Shown: piece after piece, positions 1-5,358 of the stretch
Position numbering within the stretch: the first letter of the stretch is position 1
Layout: each line of letters begins with the position of its first letter
Source: Treponema sp. UBA4326
GTDB taxonomy: Bacteria; Spirochaetota; Spirochaetia; Treponematales; Treponemataceae
Reading direction: 5' to 3'
NCBI GenBank assembly: GCA_002393835.1
Contig: DGTW01000264.1
Span: 1 to 5,358, forward strand
DNA: 5,358 nt
Program-made: the position numbers and the translations under genes
Notes under the pieces: model-generated
The model's input: only the letters and a program-made list of their open reading frames with translations
Told to the model about the DNA's origin: nothing
Database searches by the model: none

Positions 1-235
1 GTTCTTTTAAAAGCTTGGCTCTTCCCCGAACGGTGATGTATTCGGGCTGGAATCCGTTCTCAACATCAATAGCCATTCGTGATTTTGGCAAGTCAATCAA
101 ATGTCCCATTGAAGCTTTTACCGTATAGCCTGGTCCAAGGTATTTTTCGATTGTGGTAGCCTTAGCCGGCGACTCCACGATTACCAGGGTTGATTCTTTT
201 GGGGTTTTTGCAGTCTTTTCTTTAGCCTTTGCCAT
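1..235 (-). CDS. topA: DNA topoisomerase I (type IA), N-terminal fragment
   Basis: This is the first 78 codons of a type IA topoisomerase, which relaxes negative supercoils by cutting one strand through a tyrosine; the rest of the gene runs off the left edge. A lysine- and threonine-rich leader of about 15 residues precedes the start of the TOPRIM domain. The TOPRIM strand [10 protein letters not shown] lies at residues 17-26, with Glu21 in the position of the conserved catalytic/metal-binding glutamate. It is followed by KYLG (31-34), [10 protein letters not shown] (41-50) and a segment ending RGRAKLLKE, all in the order typical of TopA. The ATG at 233-235 is favoured because GAAAGGAAG sits 9 bases upstream. 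The gene is downstream of dprA, a pairing also known from Bacillus subtilis (dprA-topA). The active-site tyrosine and any zinc-finger tail are outside the window. Confidence 0.97.
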   Translation of the reverse strand, partial: MAKAKEKTAKTPKESTLVIVESPAKATTIEKYLGPGYTVKASMGHLIDLPKSRMAIDVENGFQPEYITVRGRAKLLKE

Positions 236-244
236 AATTAAAAA

Positions 245-253
245 CTTCCTTTC
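245..253 (-). promoter_or_regulatory. Ribosome binding site of topA
   Basis: The minus strand reads GAAAGGAAG, with AAGGA as its core, ending 9 bases before the topA ATG. The spacing is normal and fixes the topA start. Confidence 0.75.
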
Positions 254-274
254 AGAACTAAACGATTTTCTTCT

Positions 275-304
275 ATTATAAATATGAAATTTAAAATATT
301 GCAA
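275..304 (-). promoter_or_regulatory. Probable sigma-70-type promoter for topA
   Basis: On the minus strand a TTGCAA box (299-304, four of six matches to TTGACA) is followed after 18 bases by a perfect TATAAT (275-280). Transcription would start near 268, giving a leader of about 33 bases that contains the topA ribosome binding site. The spacer and surroundings are AT-rich. The promoter lies wholly between dprA and topA, so topA can probably be expressed apart from the upstream genes. The AT-rich setting makes a chance match possible, but the exact -10 box and sensible distance to the start codon support it. Confidence 0.6.
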
Positions 305-332
305 GAGGGATTATCAGCAAGAAGAATAATTT

Positions 333-1301
333 TTATAAGAGCATGGCTTTTTTAAATTCATCATAGCTAGAAATTACTTTTGCCCCTTCTTCAACAAATG
401 AAGCTGGACTGTCGCTTTTTTTGGAGCCTAATTTTTGACTCAGAGCCTCGAATTCCTTTGAGAAGCAGTGACTGTGAAAAAGAAGCTCTCGATTGTAATC
501 CAGGGCAAGGCTTGCCGTAATCATGGCACCGCTTCCTGCCGCAGCCTGAAAAACAAGTGTACATGGAGAAAGGGCCGCAACAATCCTGTTACGCTGAACA
601 TAGCGGAATTGGGCTGGTGGTGTCCCTGGAAGATACTCGCTCATTAAAAGACCGCCTTTCTCAAGGATTTTTGCGGCAAGGCCTGTGTGACTATGGGGGC
701 TGATGGTGTCGATTCCGCCGGGAAGTATTGCCACCGTTGCGGGATTTTTGGAAAGCAAGGCACCCTTATGGCAGGCTCCGTCAATTCCGAAAGCCAGCCC
801 GCTCACGACACAAAGTCCGTCATCACAGGCTTGTCTTGAAAAATCCGTGGCCGCCCGTAAAGCAGCAGGAAAAGCCCGGCGGGTACCAACTACAGAAAGA
901 CATTTTCTATTCAGGATGTCGAGTTTTCCACGATAAAAAAGCATAAAAGGAGGGTCTTTCATTTCCCTCAGCATGGCCGGAAAATCTGAATCCAGGATAG
1001 AAGTGGATTTTATCTCCTGTACTTCCATTATTCTTTTTGCGATTTTAATTTTTCTTAAGGAATCAGAAGAAGTCCACCTTGCCCTGGGAAAAACCCGCTT
1101 TACGGCAAAGGAAATATCATCAAGTTTTAGGGATAAGAAACGGCTTTCAAAATCTTTTTCGGTCTGAAATAAGGAAGAGTCATCGTTTTTCAGTAGAAAA
1201 TCCAGAAAAATCAATTTTTCGCGGACAGTCAAAAAAGACGCGTCCGTTGCAAGTAGACGCGCCAAAAGCTCAATATTGTGGGAGATTTGAGTTTTTACCA
1301 T
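333..1301 (-). CDS. dprA: DNA-processing protein DprA (Smf family), 322 aa
   Basis: DprA binds single-stranded DNA and loads RecA during transformation or recombination in the cytoplasm. An N-terminal helical part of about 100 residues precedes the Rossmann-like DprA core. Core motifs are FPAMLREMKDPP (107-118), SVVGTR (136-141, in place of the usual VGSR), VSGLAFGID (166-174), ILPGGIDTI (192-200), SEY (221-223), QRNRI (236-240) and QAAAGSGAMITA (252-263), where the family usually has a glutamate at 252. The protein ends about 45 residues after the core with SFVEEGAKV (301-309) and lacks room for the C-terminal winged helix found in many longer DprA proteins. I chose the ATG at 1299-1301 although the frame stays open upstream to 1862, because that extension overlaps the lipoprotein gene and has no DprA-like sequence. 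Only a weak Shine-Dalgarno match precedes this ATG. The start is 13 bases after the lipoprotein stop, so translation may be coupled. An A7 tract lies at 416-422. Confidence 0.93.
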   Translation of the reverse strand: MVKTQISHNIELLARLLATDASFLTVREKLIFLDFLLKNDDSSLFQTEKDFESRFLSLKLDDISFAVKRVFPRARWTSSDSLRKIKIAKRIMEVQEIKSTSILDSDFPAMLREMKDPPFMLFYRGKLDILNRKCLSVVGTRRAFPAALRAATDFSRQACDDGLCVVSGLAFGIDGACHKGALLSKNPATVAILPGGIDTISPHSHTGLAAKILEKGGLLMSEYLPGTPPAQFRYVQRNRIVAALSPCTLVFQAAAGSGAMITASLALDYNRELLFHSHCFSKEFEALSQKLGSKKSDSPASFVEEGAKVISSYDEFKKAMLL

Positions 1302-1314
1302 GAATGAAAGATAC

Positions 1315-2049
1315 TTACTTTGAGTAAGAAGCGTCAAGAACAATTTTTTTGTTTGACAAGGCCTCCTGCTTTTTCTGCTCGGATTTAGTCTGACTGGCGA
1401 TTTTATCGTAGAGATTCGCCGCCTTGTCGTAATTTCCCTGCATGTAGTAGGCACGGGCAAGGACAAACATGGCGTCAAAGTTTCTGGTATCGAAGGAAAT
1501 AAGTTTCTCCAAATGAGGAATTGCCTTCTCGCTTTGTTCAAGCTCAAAGACATAAAGAACGCCAAGGCCATACAGTGCCCTGCCGTATTTTGGTTCAAGC
1601 TCAAGGGCCCTGAGGTAAGCACTTTCGGCAAGTTTAAGATAATTGTATTTTTCGCTTGTAATTTTGGCTCCGCTGGCATTGTAATCCAGACTTGCCTTTG
1701 CCATATAGCCTGCGCACAAACCGACATAATAGAAAAGGTTCTGGTTGGCGGGATAAATCTGAATCGCTTTCTGGAAATTCTGCAGTGCCTGACCGTACTG
1801 TTTTGCGTCAAGGTAGCGAACGGCCAGCATTTTGTACCAGATTCCAACTTGAGAATCGGCAATTTGATTGTCAGCCACCCTCTTTTGATATTTTGCGATG
1901 GCTTCTTTAAGCTCAGCCTCGCTTGTGGGAGAAGAAACGCCCTCCTCCATTTTTTGCATTCTGATGATTGCCTTGTTTGACTGAGTGCATCCGCAAAGCG
2001 TGATGACGGCTACTGCCACCGCCATAAATGATTTATATCTTTTTTTCAT
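1315..2049 (-). CDS. TPR-repeat lipoprotein, 244 aa, function unknown
   Basis: The N terminus is a lipoprotein signal: basic MKKRYK, a hydrophobic stretch rich in Ala and Val (8-18), then lipobox LCGC with the acylated Cys at residue 21. The mature protein should be anchored to a membrane and face the periplasm or the surface. After a charged linker (about 22-65) come tetratricopeptide-like helical pairs: roughly 68-101, 104-153 (interrupted by an insert at about 117-137), 155-188 and 189-222, with typical A/G/Y/P positions such as YGQALQNFQKAIQIYP (85-100) and GNYDKAANLYDKI (205-217). TPRs mediate protein contacts, so a scaffold role is plausible, but no partner can be read from the sequence. 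The ATG follows the recombinase stop by one base, and its AGAGGG ribosome site lies within the end of that gene. Its place among division and DNA genes hints at a link with the cell cycle, which is inference only. Confidence 0.9.
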   Translation of the reverse strand: MKKRYKSFMAVAVAVITLCGCTQSNKAIIRMQKMEEGVSSPTSEAELKEAIAKYQKRVADNQIADSQVGIWYKMLAVRYLDAKQYGQALQNFQKAIQIYPANQNLFYYVGLCAGYMAKASLDYNASGAKITSEKYNYLKLAESAYLRALELEPKYGRALYGLGVLYVFELEQSEKAIPHLEKLISFDTRNFDAMFVLARAYYMQGNYDKAANLYDKIASQTKSEQKKQEALSNKKIVLDASYSK

Positions 2050-2050
2050 A

Positions 2051-2947
2051 TTACCCTCTGTTATGTCCGGGGAAAAATTCCCTGTGACCTTCTTTCAGTT
2101 GTTTGTCATCAACATGGGTGTAAATCGTCGTGGTCGCAAGATCCGAGTGTCCAAGAAGTTCCTGAACGCTCCTTAAATCCATTCCGCCTGCCAGCAAATG
2201 AGTGGCAAAAGAATGTCTGAGCGTGTGAACTTTCGCATGAAGTCCAGCCTTTACCTCAAGGGCTTTGAAATTTTTCCAGATTCCCTTTCGGCTCATGGGC
2301 TGTCCCTTATAATTCACGAAAACTTCCGGAACAATCTTGTTTCCAACCAGAATGGGACGAACTTCCATGAGATACTGCTCAAGTTTTTCCCTGGCAGATT
2401 CTCCGAAAGGAACCATTCTTTCCTTGTCTCCCTTTCCCCTGACGATTAGAAGCCTTTCTTTTAGATGAAGGTTTTCAACTTTAAGCCCGGCAGCCTCGCT
2501 TATACGAAGACCACAGGAATAAATCAGCTCAAAAAGCGCCCTGTCCCGGATTCCAAGAGGCTCCGTGACATCGATTGAATCAAGCAGCTTATCCACCTGC
2601 TCAACCGAAAGCACCTTGGGAAGGGAACGGCTCGCCTTGGGCCGCTCCAAAAACATGGCATGATTTTCTTCCCACATTTTCTGTCTCACAAGATAAGCCC
2701 CAAGGGCACGAAGACCAGAAATATCCTTGGCAATTGTCAGGTTGTCGCACTTGTTTTCATTGCGCCGCCAGATAAGATAGGAAACCAAGACCGTGGGCGT
2801 TACCCCTGCAAGTTTTATCTGCTCATTGGAAAGCCAGTAGAGGAAAATTTTAGCACACTCCTCGTAAGTAAGGGCTGAATTTTCCGAAAGGCGTTCCACG
2901 GAGACCATATCACTATGAAATCTCAAAAGCAGATCTTCAATCGTCAT
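2051..2947 (-). CDS. Tyrosine recombinase of the XerC/XerD family, 298 aa
   Basis: This is a site-specific tyrosine recombinase of the kind that resolves chromosome dimers at dif during division. At 298 residues it equals E. coli XerC and XerD in length. The N-terminal SAM-like DNA-binding domain spans about 1-100, with the motif SALTYEECAKIFLYWL at 24-39. The catalytic domain follows the linker and LSVEQVDKLL (113-122). All active-site residues are present: Arg148 in GLRISE, Lys172 in RGKGDKER, His241 and Arg244 in HTLRHSFATHLL, His267 in LLGHSDL, and the nucleophile Tyr276 in TTIYTHV. Features fit Xer rather than a phage integrase: the length, lack of extra domains and position in a housekeeping operon. 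I cannot say whether it is XerC, XerD or a lone Xer. The start lies 6 bases after the ftsZ stop with no clear Shine-Dalgarno sequence, suggesting coupled translation. Met14 is an alternative start but would trim the family-typical N terminus. Confidence 0.95.
   Translation of the reverse strand: MTIEDLLLRFHSDMVSVERLSENSALTYEECAKIFLYWLSNEQIKLAGVTPTVLVSYLIWRRNENKCDNLTIAKDISGLRALGAYLVRQKMWEENHAMFLERPKASRSLPKVLSVEQVDKLLDSIDVTEPLGIRDRALFELIYSCGLRISEAAGLKVENLHLKERLLIVRGKGDKERMVPFGESAREKLEQYLMEVRPILVGNKIVPEVFVNYKGQPMSRKGIWKNFKALEVKAGLHAKVHTLRHSFATHLLAGGMDLRSVQELLGHSDLATTTIYTHVDDKQLKEGHREFFPGHNRG
2054..2059 (-). promoter_or_regulatory. Ribosome binding site of the TPR lipoprotein gene
   Basis: The minus strand reads AGAGGG four bases before the ATG at 2047-2049. 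The site lies inside the last codons of the upstream recombinase gene, so ribosomes finishing that gene can start the next one directly. Spacing is slightly short. Confidence 0.6.
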
Positions 2948-2953
2948 AAGGCT

Positions 2954-4369
2954 TTATTTTTTACCAAAATTGATTGTTCTTGAAAGTCCCTCCAGCTTCT
3001 GTCTCCAGATTGCCGGCTGCTCATAGTCATTGGCATAAGTCGGAAAATCTGCCGGAGGATTTAGTGAGCTTGCCGAAGTTGAAGGCCGACTCTGAGAAGC
3101 CCGGGCAAAATCAGAAAGGATATCCTTTTTTTCGCCAGCTTTGTCTTCGTGCATAAAAGAAACGGGCTGAGAAGAGCGGGCAGAGCGTGAAGCAGGGCTG
3201 TTCGCATCCTCATAAATTTCATCGTTTCCGAAAATTCCGCTGATGAAATCATTTTTTCTCGGCTCGGCAGTCTCAATAGGTTTTCTGCTGCCAATTTTAA
3301 CGAAATTGTCGATTGAAATGGTGTCAGAATTGATTTTTTCCTCAACCTTCTGGATATCAATGTTTTCTGATGGATCAGCCGGCTTGTTAAAGCCTGTTGC
3401 AATAACCGTTACGCTGATTTTATCCCCCATCGTCTCGTCAAGAACCTGGCCCCAGAGAACCGTGGCCTCAGGATTTGCTTTCTCTGTAATGATTGAAGCA
3501 ATTTCATTACATTCAGAAATTCCAACATCATATCCGCAGATATTGATGAGGACATTTTTTGCACCGTCAATGTTGGTGCCAACAAGAAGGCGGTTATTGA
3601 TTGCATTGTGAGCGGCATCAACGGCACGATTTTCACCCTCGCCAACGCCGATTCCAAGAATTGCGTCCCCCTGATCCTTCATTACGGTTACGACATCACG
3701 GAAATCCCTGTTTACCAGACCGGTTTTTGTAATGATGTCAGAAATTCCCTGAACGCCCTGTCTCAGGATGTCATTGATAAGGACGAAAGCCCCCTCAACA
3801 GAAAGGTGCTTTTCAGCATCTTTAAGGATAAGCTCGTTTGGAATGGCAATCAGGGAATCAACCTCAGCTCGAAGTTTTTTTACGCCCTCTTCTGCATGTT
3901 CCATGCGGACCTTTCCTTCAAATTTGAACGGAGTCGTGACAACGGCAACGGTAAGTGCACCTAACTCACGGGCAATTTTTGCAACGATTGGAGCAGAACC
4001 AGTTCCAGTTCCGCCTCCCATTCCAGCCGTGATGAATACCATGTCTGAATCTTTGAGGATTTCCTTGATTTGTTCCTGTTGTTCTTTTGCGGCCTCTTCA
4101 CCAATCTCAGGTTTTCCGCCGGCTCCCAGTCCACCAGAAAGTTTCTGGCCTATCTGAATTTTGTACTGAGCCTTTGACTGTGTAAGTGCCTGCAAATCAG
4201 TGTTCATGGCGATAAATTCAACGCCAGTGATTCCACTATCAATCATGCAGTTTACGGCATTACCACCACAGCCGCCACAGCCTACGACCTTGATTTTAGT
4301 CGGGTTAGCCATGTTGAGGGCAGGATTTTCAGCCCCCTCGGTCTTCACTACTTCGTATTCAAAACTCAT
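2954..4369 (-). CDS. ftsZ: Cell division protein FtsZ, 471 aa
   Basis: FtsZ is the tubulin-like GTPase that polymerises into the division ring. The core is complete: KVVGCGGCGGNAV (27-39) is the first nucleotide loop, AMNTD is at 54-58, AGMGGGTGTGSAP (115-127) is the tubulin signature, PFKFEGKVRM is at 147-156, and the synergy loop NRDFRDV (220-226) keeps the two aspartates that complete GTP hydrolysis in the neighbouring subunit. The core ends near 327 (VIATGFN). A long Ser/Ala/Asp-rich linker of about 120 residues follows, then a C-terminal peptide EQPAIWRQKLEGL (450-462) and a short basic tail ending NFGKK. At 471 residues it is longer than E. coli FtsZ (383), mainly through the linker and a leader of about 24 residues. 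Met1 is preferred to Met20 because GGGAGGA precedes it and nothing similar precedes Met20. The first loop carries two cysteines (31 and 34) where glycine, valine or alanine is usual. Confidence 0.98.
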   Translation of the reverse strand: MSFEYEVVKTEGAENPALNMANPTKIKVVGCGGCGGNAVNCMIDSGITGVEFIAMNTDLQALTQSKAQYKIQIGQKLSGGLGAGGKPEIGEEAAKEQQEQIKEILKDSDMVFITAGMGGGTGTGSAPIVAKIARELGALTVAVVTTPFKFEGKVRMEHAEEGVKKLRAEVDSLIAIPNELILKDAEKHLSVEGAFVLINDILRQGVQGISDIITKTGLVNRDFRDVVTVMKDQGDAILGIGVGEGENRAVDAAHNAINNRLLVGTNIDGAKNVLINICGYDVGISECNEIASIITEKANPEATVLWGQVLDETMGDKISVTVIATGFNKPADPSENIDIQKVEEKINSDTISIDNFVKIGSRKPIETAEPRKNDFISGIFGNDEIYEDANSPASRSARSSQPVSFMHEDKAGEKKDILSDFARASQSRPSTSASSLNPPADFPTYANDYEQPAIWRQKLEGLSRTINFGKK

Positions 4370-4431
4370 GTTGTCCTCCCACCTACAACTGATTTTTTGT
4401 TATATGTTTTATATTTAGGATTAAGTCCTTT
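4370..4431. other. ftsA-ftsZ intergenic gap
   Basis: This 62-base AT-rich gap holds the ftsZ ribosome binding site. A small inverted repeat, AGGA-CTTAA-TCCT on the minus strand (4418-4430), is too weak for a terminator and has no T run after it. TATAAA (4408-4413) and TATAAC (4399-4404) could serve as -10 boxes, but no acceptable -35 box stands 16-18 bases upstream of either. Extra transcription of ftsZ from here is possible but not shown. Confidence 0.4.
4374..4380 (-). promoter_or_regulatory. Strong ribosome binding site of ftsZ
   Basis: The minus strand reads GGGAGGA, with GGAGG five bases before the ATG at 4367-4369. It is the best Shine-Dalgarno match in the window, in keeping with the high FtsZ levels known in bacteria and the separate translation of ftsZ from ftsA. 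Confidence 0.8.
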
Positions 4432-5358
4432 CTAGAAGAATTTCTTCAAGAACTTCTGAAAGCCACTTTCGCCGCTTCTCTTCGACTCAACTGACTCCCT
4501 TTTTTTGCCATGTTTTTTTTCTTGCTGGGCATGATCCTTATGAGCAAGAATTAAGCCTACAGCAGTGGCATATTCGGGAATCCTGTATTTGTCCTCCATT
4601 CCGCCAAGAGACTGGGGACAGCCAATGCGCACAGAAGATGTTCCGAAAACGCTCTGAGCCATTTCCACCGCACCACTAATCTGAGCACCTCCACCTGTAA
4701 GGATAATGCTGCCAGAAAGCTGAATGGAAGAAAGTCGGCGGGAAATTTCATCCCTGACCATAGTAAAGATTTCTTCCATGCGAGGATAGATAATCTGACA
4801 CAACTCAACTTTTGTAGTCAGTTCAGTGCTTCTGCTTCCAAAGCCAGGAATCAGGACTTCCTCATTCTCAGACTCAACCAATGGAGGCCAGCAGCAACCG
4901 CTCTCAACCTTGATTTTTTCGGCAGTTGAGTTTGGAATTCCTTTGACGATGGCTATGTCATTTGTGACAAGGTTTCCGCCAATAGGAATGGAGCATGTGC
5001 AAATCGGAGCGTCATTCACGATGACAATAACATCCGTCGTACCGCCGCCAATATCAATAAGGACTGAGCCAAGTTTTTTCTCTTCCTCAATCATTACGGC
5101 CTCGGTACAAGCCAGTGTTTTAAGCATGACCTCATCCAGCTGATAATTAGCCTGTTCAACGCAGGTCATTATGTTCTGTACGGCAGTTTTGCTGGCCGTG
5201 ATAATGTGGACTTCGGCCTCAAGCCTTGTAGCTATATTGTTAACAGGATTCTTAAAGCCGTCAGTTCCGTCGATTATGTATTGTTGGGGAATAACATGAA
5301 GAAGCTTTCGGTCAAGCGGAACCTTCACTGAGTTGGCACATTCGATTACCCGCTTAAC
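4432..5358 (-). CDS. ftsA: Cell division protein FtsA, C-terminal 308 residues
   Basis: FtsA is an actin-like ATPase that tethers FtsZ filaments to the inner face of the cell membrane and recruits later division proteins. The reading frame is open to the right edge, so the true start is outside the window; by comparison with E. coli FtsA (420 aa) about 110 residues are missing. The GTG at 5326-5328 is an internal codon, because FtsA-like sequence (VKRVIECANSVKV) continues upstream of it. In fragment numbering, HVIPQQYIID (21-30) and KNPVN (36-40) belong to the 1C subdomain, IDIGGGTTD (101-109) is the phosphate-2 loop, and LTGGGAQISG (220-229) is the adenosine motif. A Lys/Glu/Ser-rich linker leads to the terminal amphipathic helix GFQKFLKKFF (299-308), the membrane-targeting sequence. 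The stop is TAG, while the four other visible stops are TAA. A8 and A7 tracts lie in the linker. Confidence 0.97.
   Translation of the reverse strand, partial: VKRVIECANSVKVPLDRKLLHVIPQQYIIDGTDGFKNPVNNIATRLEAEVHIITASKTAVQNIMTCVEQANYQLDEVMLKTLACTEAVMIEEEKKLGSVLIDIGGGTTDVIVIVNDAPICTCSIPIGGNLVTNDIAIVKGIPNSTAEKIKVESGCCWPPLVESENEEVLIPGFGSRSTELTTKVELCQIIYPRMEEIFTMVRDEISRRLSSIQLSGSIILTGGGAQISGAVEMAQSVFGTSSVRIGCPQSLGGMEDKYRIPEYATAVGLILAHKDHAQQEKKHGKKRESVESKRSGESGFQKFLKKFF

Larger units (their letters stand above)
236..332. other. Intergenic gap between dprA and topA
   Basis: This 97-base, AT-rich gap is the longest non-coding stretch in the window. It carries the topA promoter and ribosome binding site. 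Between the dprA stop and the -35 box I see no GC-rich hairpin followed by a T run. The only inverted repeat is a weak AT-only stem around 327-337 (ATAA, TTT, TTAT). Readthrough from dprA into topA is therefore likely. A short direct repeat, CTTGC, occurs twice on the minus strand here, the second copy overlapping the -35 box; its meaning is unknown. Confidence 0.6.

Noticed and set aside
1344..1350. A7 tract in the lipoprotein gene as a phase-variation switch (a similar one in dprA at 416-422)
   Set aside because: Seven-base runs in Lys codons are common in such genomes, and both frames are intact. Too short to argue for a switch.
1302..1862. Open frame extending dprA upstream by 187 codons on the same strand
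   Set aside because: It overlaps the lipoprotein gene in another frame, its residues are a low-complexity Ser/Thr/Arg/Pro mix with no domain, and DprA-like sequence begins only after the ATG at 1301.
1513..1980. 155-codon plus-strand frame opposite the lipoprotein gene
   Set aside because: It is antisense to a gene with a lipobox and TPR pattern, and its translation shows no recognisable motif.
2051..2947. Recombinase as part of an integrated element
   Set aside because: It has standard Xer length and motifs, sits inside a tight housekeeping gene set, and no attachment repeats, cargo genes or tRNA are seen nearby.
3061..3402. 113-codon minus-strand frame within ftsZ
   Set aside because: It lies in another frame over the FtsZ linker, has no clear start signal, and the FtsZ frame is intact across it.
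3768..4157. 129-codon plus-strand frame rich in Pro and Ser
   Set aside because: It is the reverse strand of the Gly- and Ala-rich FtsZ core; the proline run mirrors the GGGTGTG motif. No ribosome site or domain supports it.
4382..4418. Possible dif-like Xer site in the ftsA-ftsZ gap
   Set aside because: The AT-rich stretch loosely recalls an 11-6-11 layout, but the conserved arms of dif are not matched, and dif normally lies at the replication terminus.
4418..4430. Hairpin AGGA-CTTAA-TCCT after ftsA as a terminator
   Set aside because: A four-base stem without a following T run is too weak to end transcription.
4430..4462. Repeated GAA/TTC units resembling a heat-shock element at the end of ftsA
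   Set aside because: They arise from the Phe and Lys codons of the amphipathic helix, and that element is a eukaryotic signal.

Overview
The window is a compact block of bacterial housekeeping genes, all transcribed leftward (minus strand). In transcription order, right to left, it holds ftsA (5' end off the window), ftsZ, a XerC/XerD-type tyrosine recombinase, a TPR-repeat lipoprotein, dprA and topA (3' end off the window). No RNA gene, insertion sequence, CRISPR array or phage gene is visible, and no gap between genes exceeds 100 bases.

The organism is probably a spirochaete close to Treponema. This rests on the ftsA-ftsZ pair lying near a dprA-topA pair, on the lipobox-bearing TPR protein, and on a divergent DprA like those I recall from treponemes. 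It is an inference: no ribosomal marker is present and no search could be run. The mid-range base composition and plain ATG starts do not decide it.

Layout: 5358-4432 is FtsA, the actin-like membrane tether of the division ring. A 62-base gap with a strong Shine-Dalgarno sequence precedes FtsZ at 4369-2954. The next three genes are packed almost end to end: the recombinase starts 6 bases after the ftsZ stop, the lipoprotein 1 base after the recombinase stop, and dprA 13 bases after the lipoprotein stop. That spacing suggests one polycistronic message with translational coupling. A 97-base gap then holds a good sigma-70-type promoter and a Shine-Dalgarno site for topA. No convincing terminator lies before it, so topA may be read both from this promoter and by readthrough.

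The genes share a theme. FtsA and FtsZ build the division ring, the Xer recombinase would resolve chromosome dimers at division, TopA relaxes negative supercoils, and DprA loads RecA on incoming or single-stranded DNA. The lipoprotein has no assigned role. The region looks like ordinary core genome. The points worth a second look are a CxxC pair inside the FtsZ nucleotide-binding loop, an FtsZ tail resembling the extended Thermotoga type, A8/A7 tracts just before the FtsA membrane helix, and the join of division genes to chromosome-processing genes.
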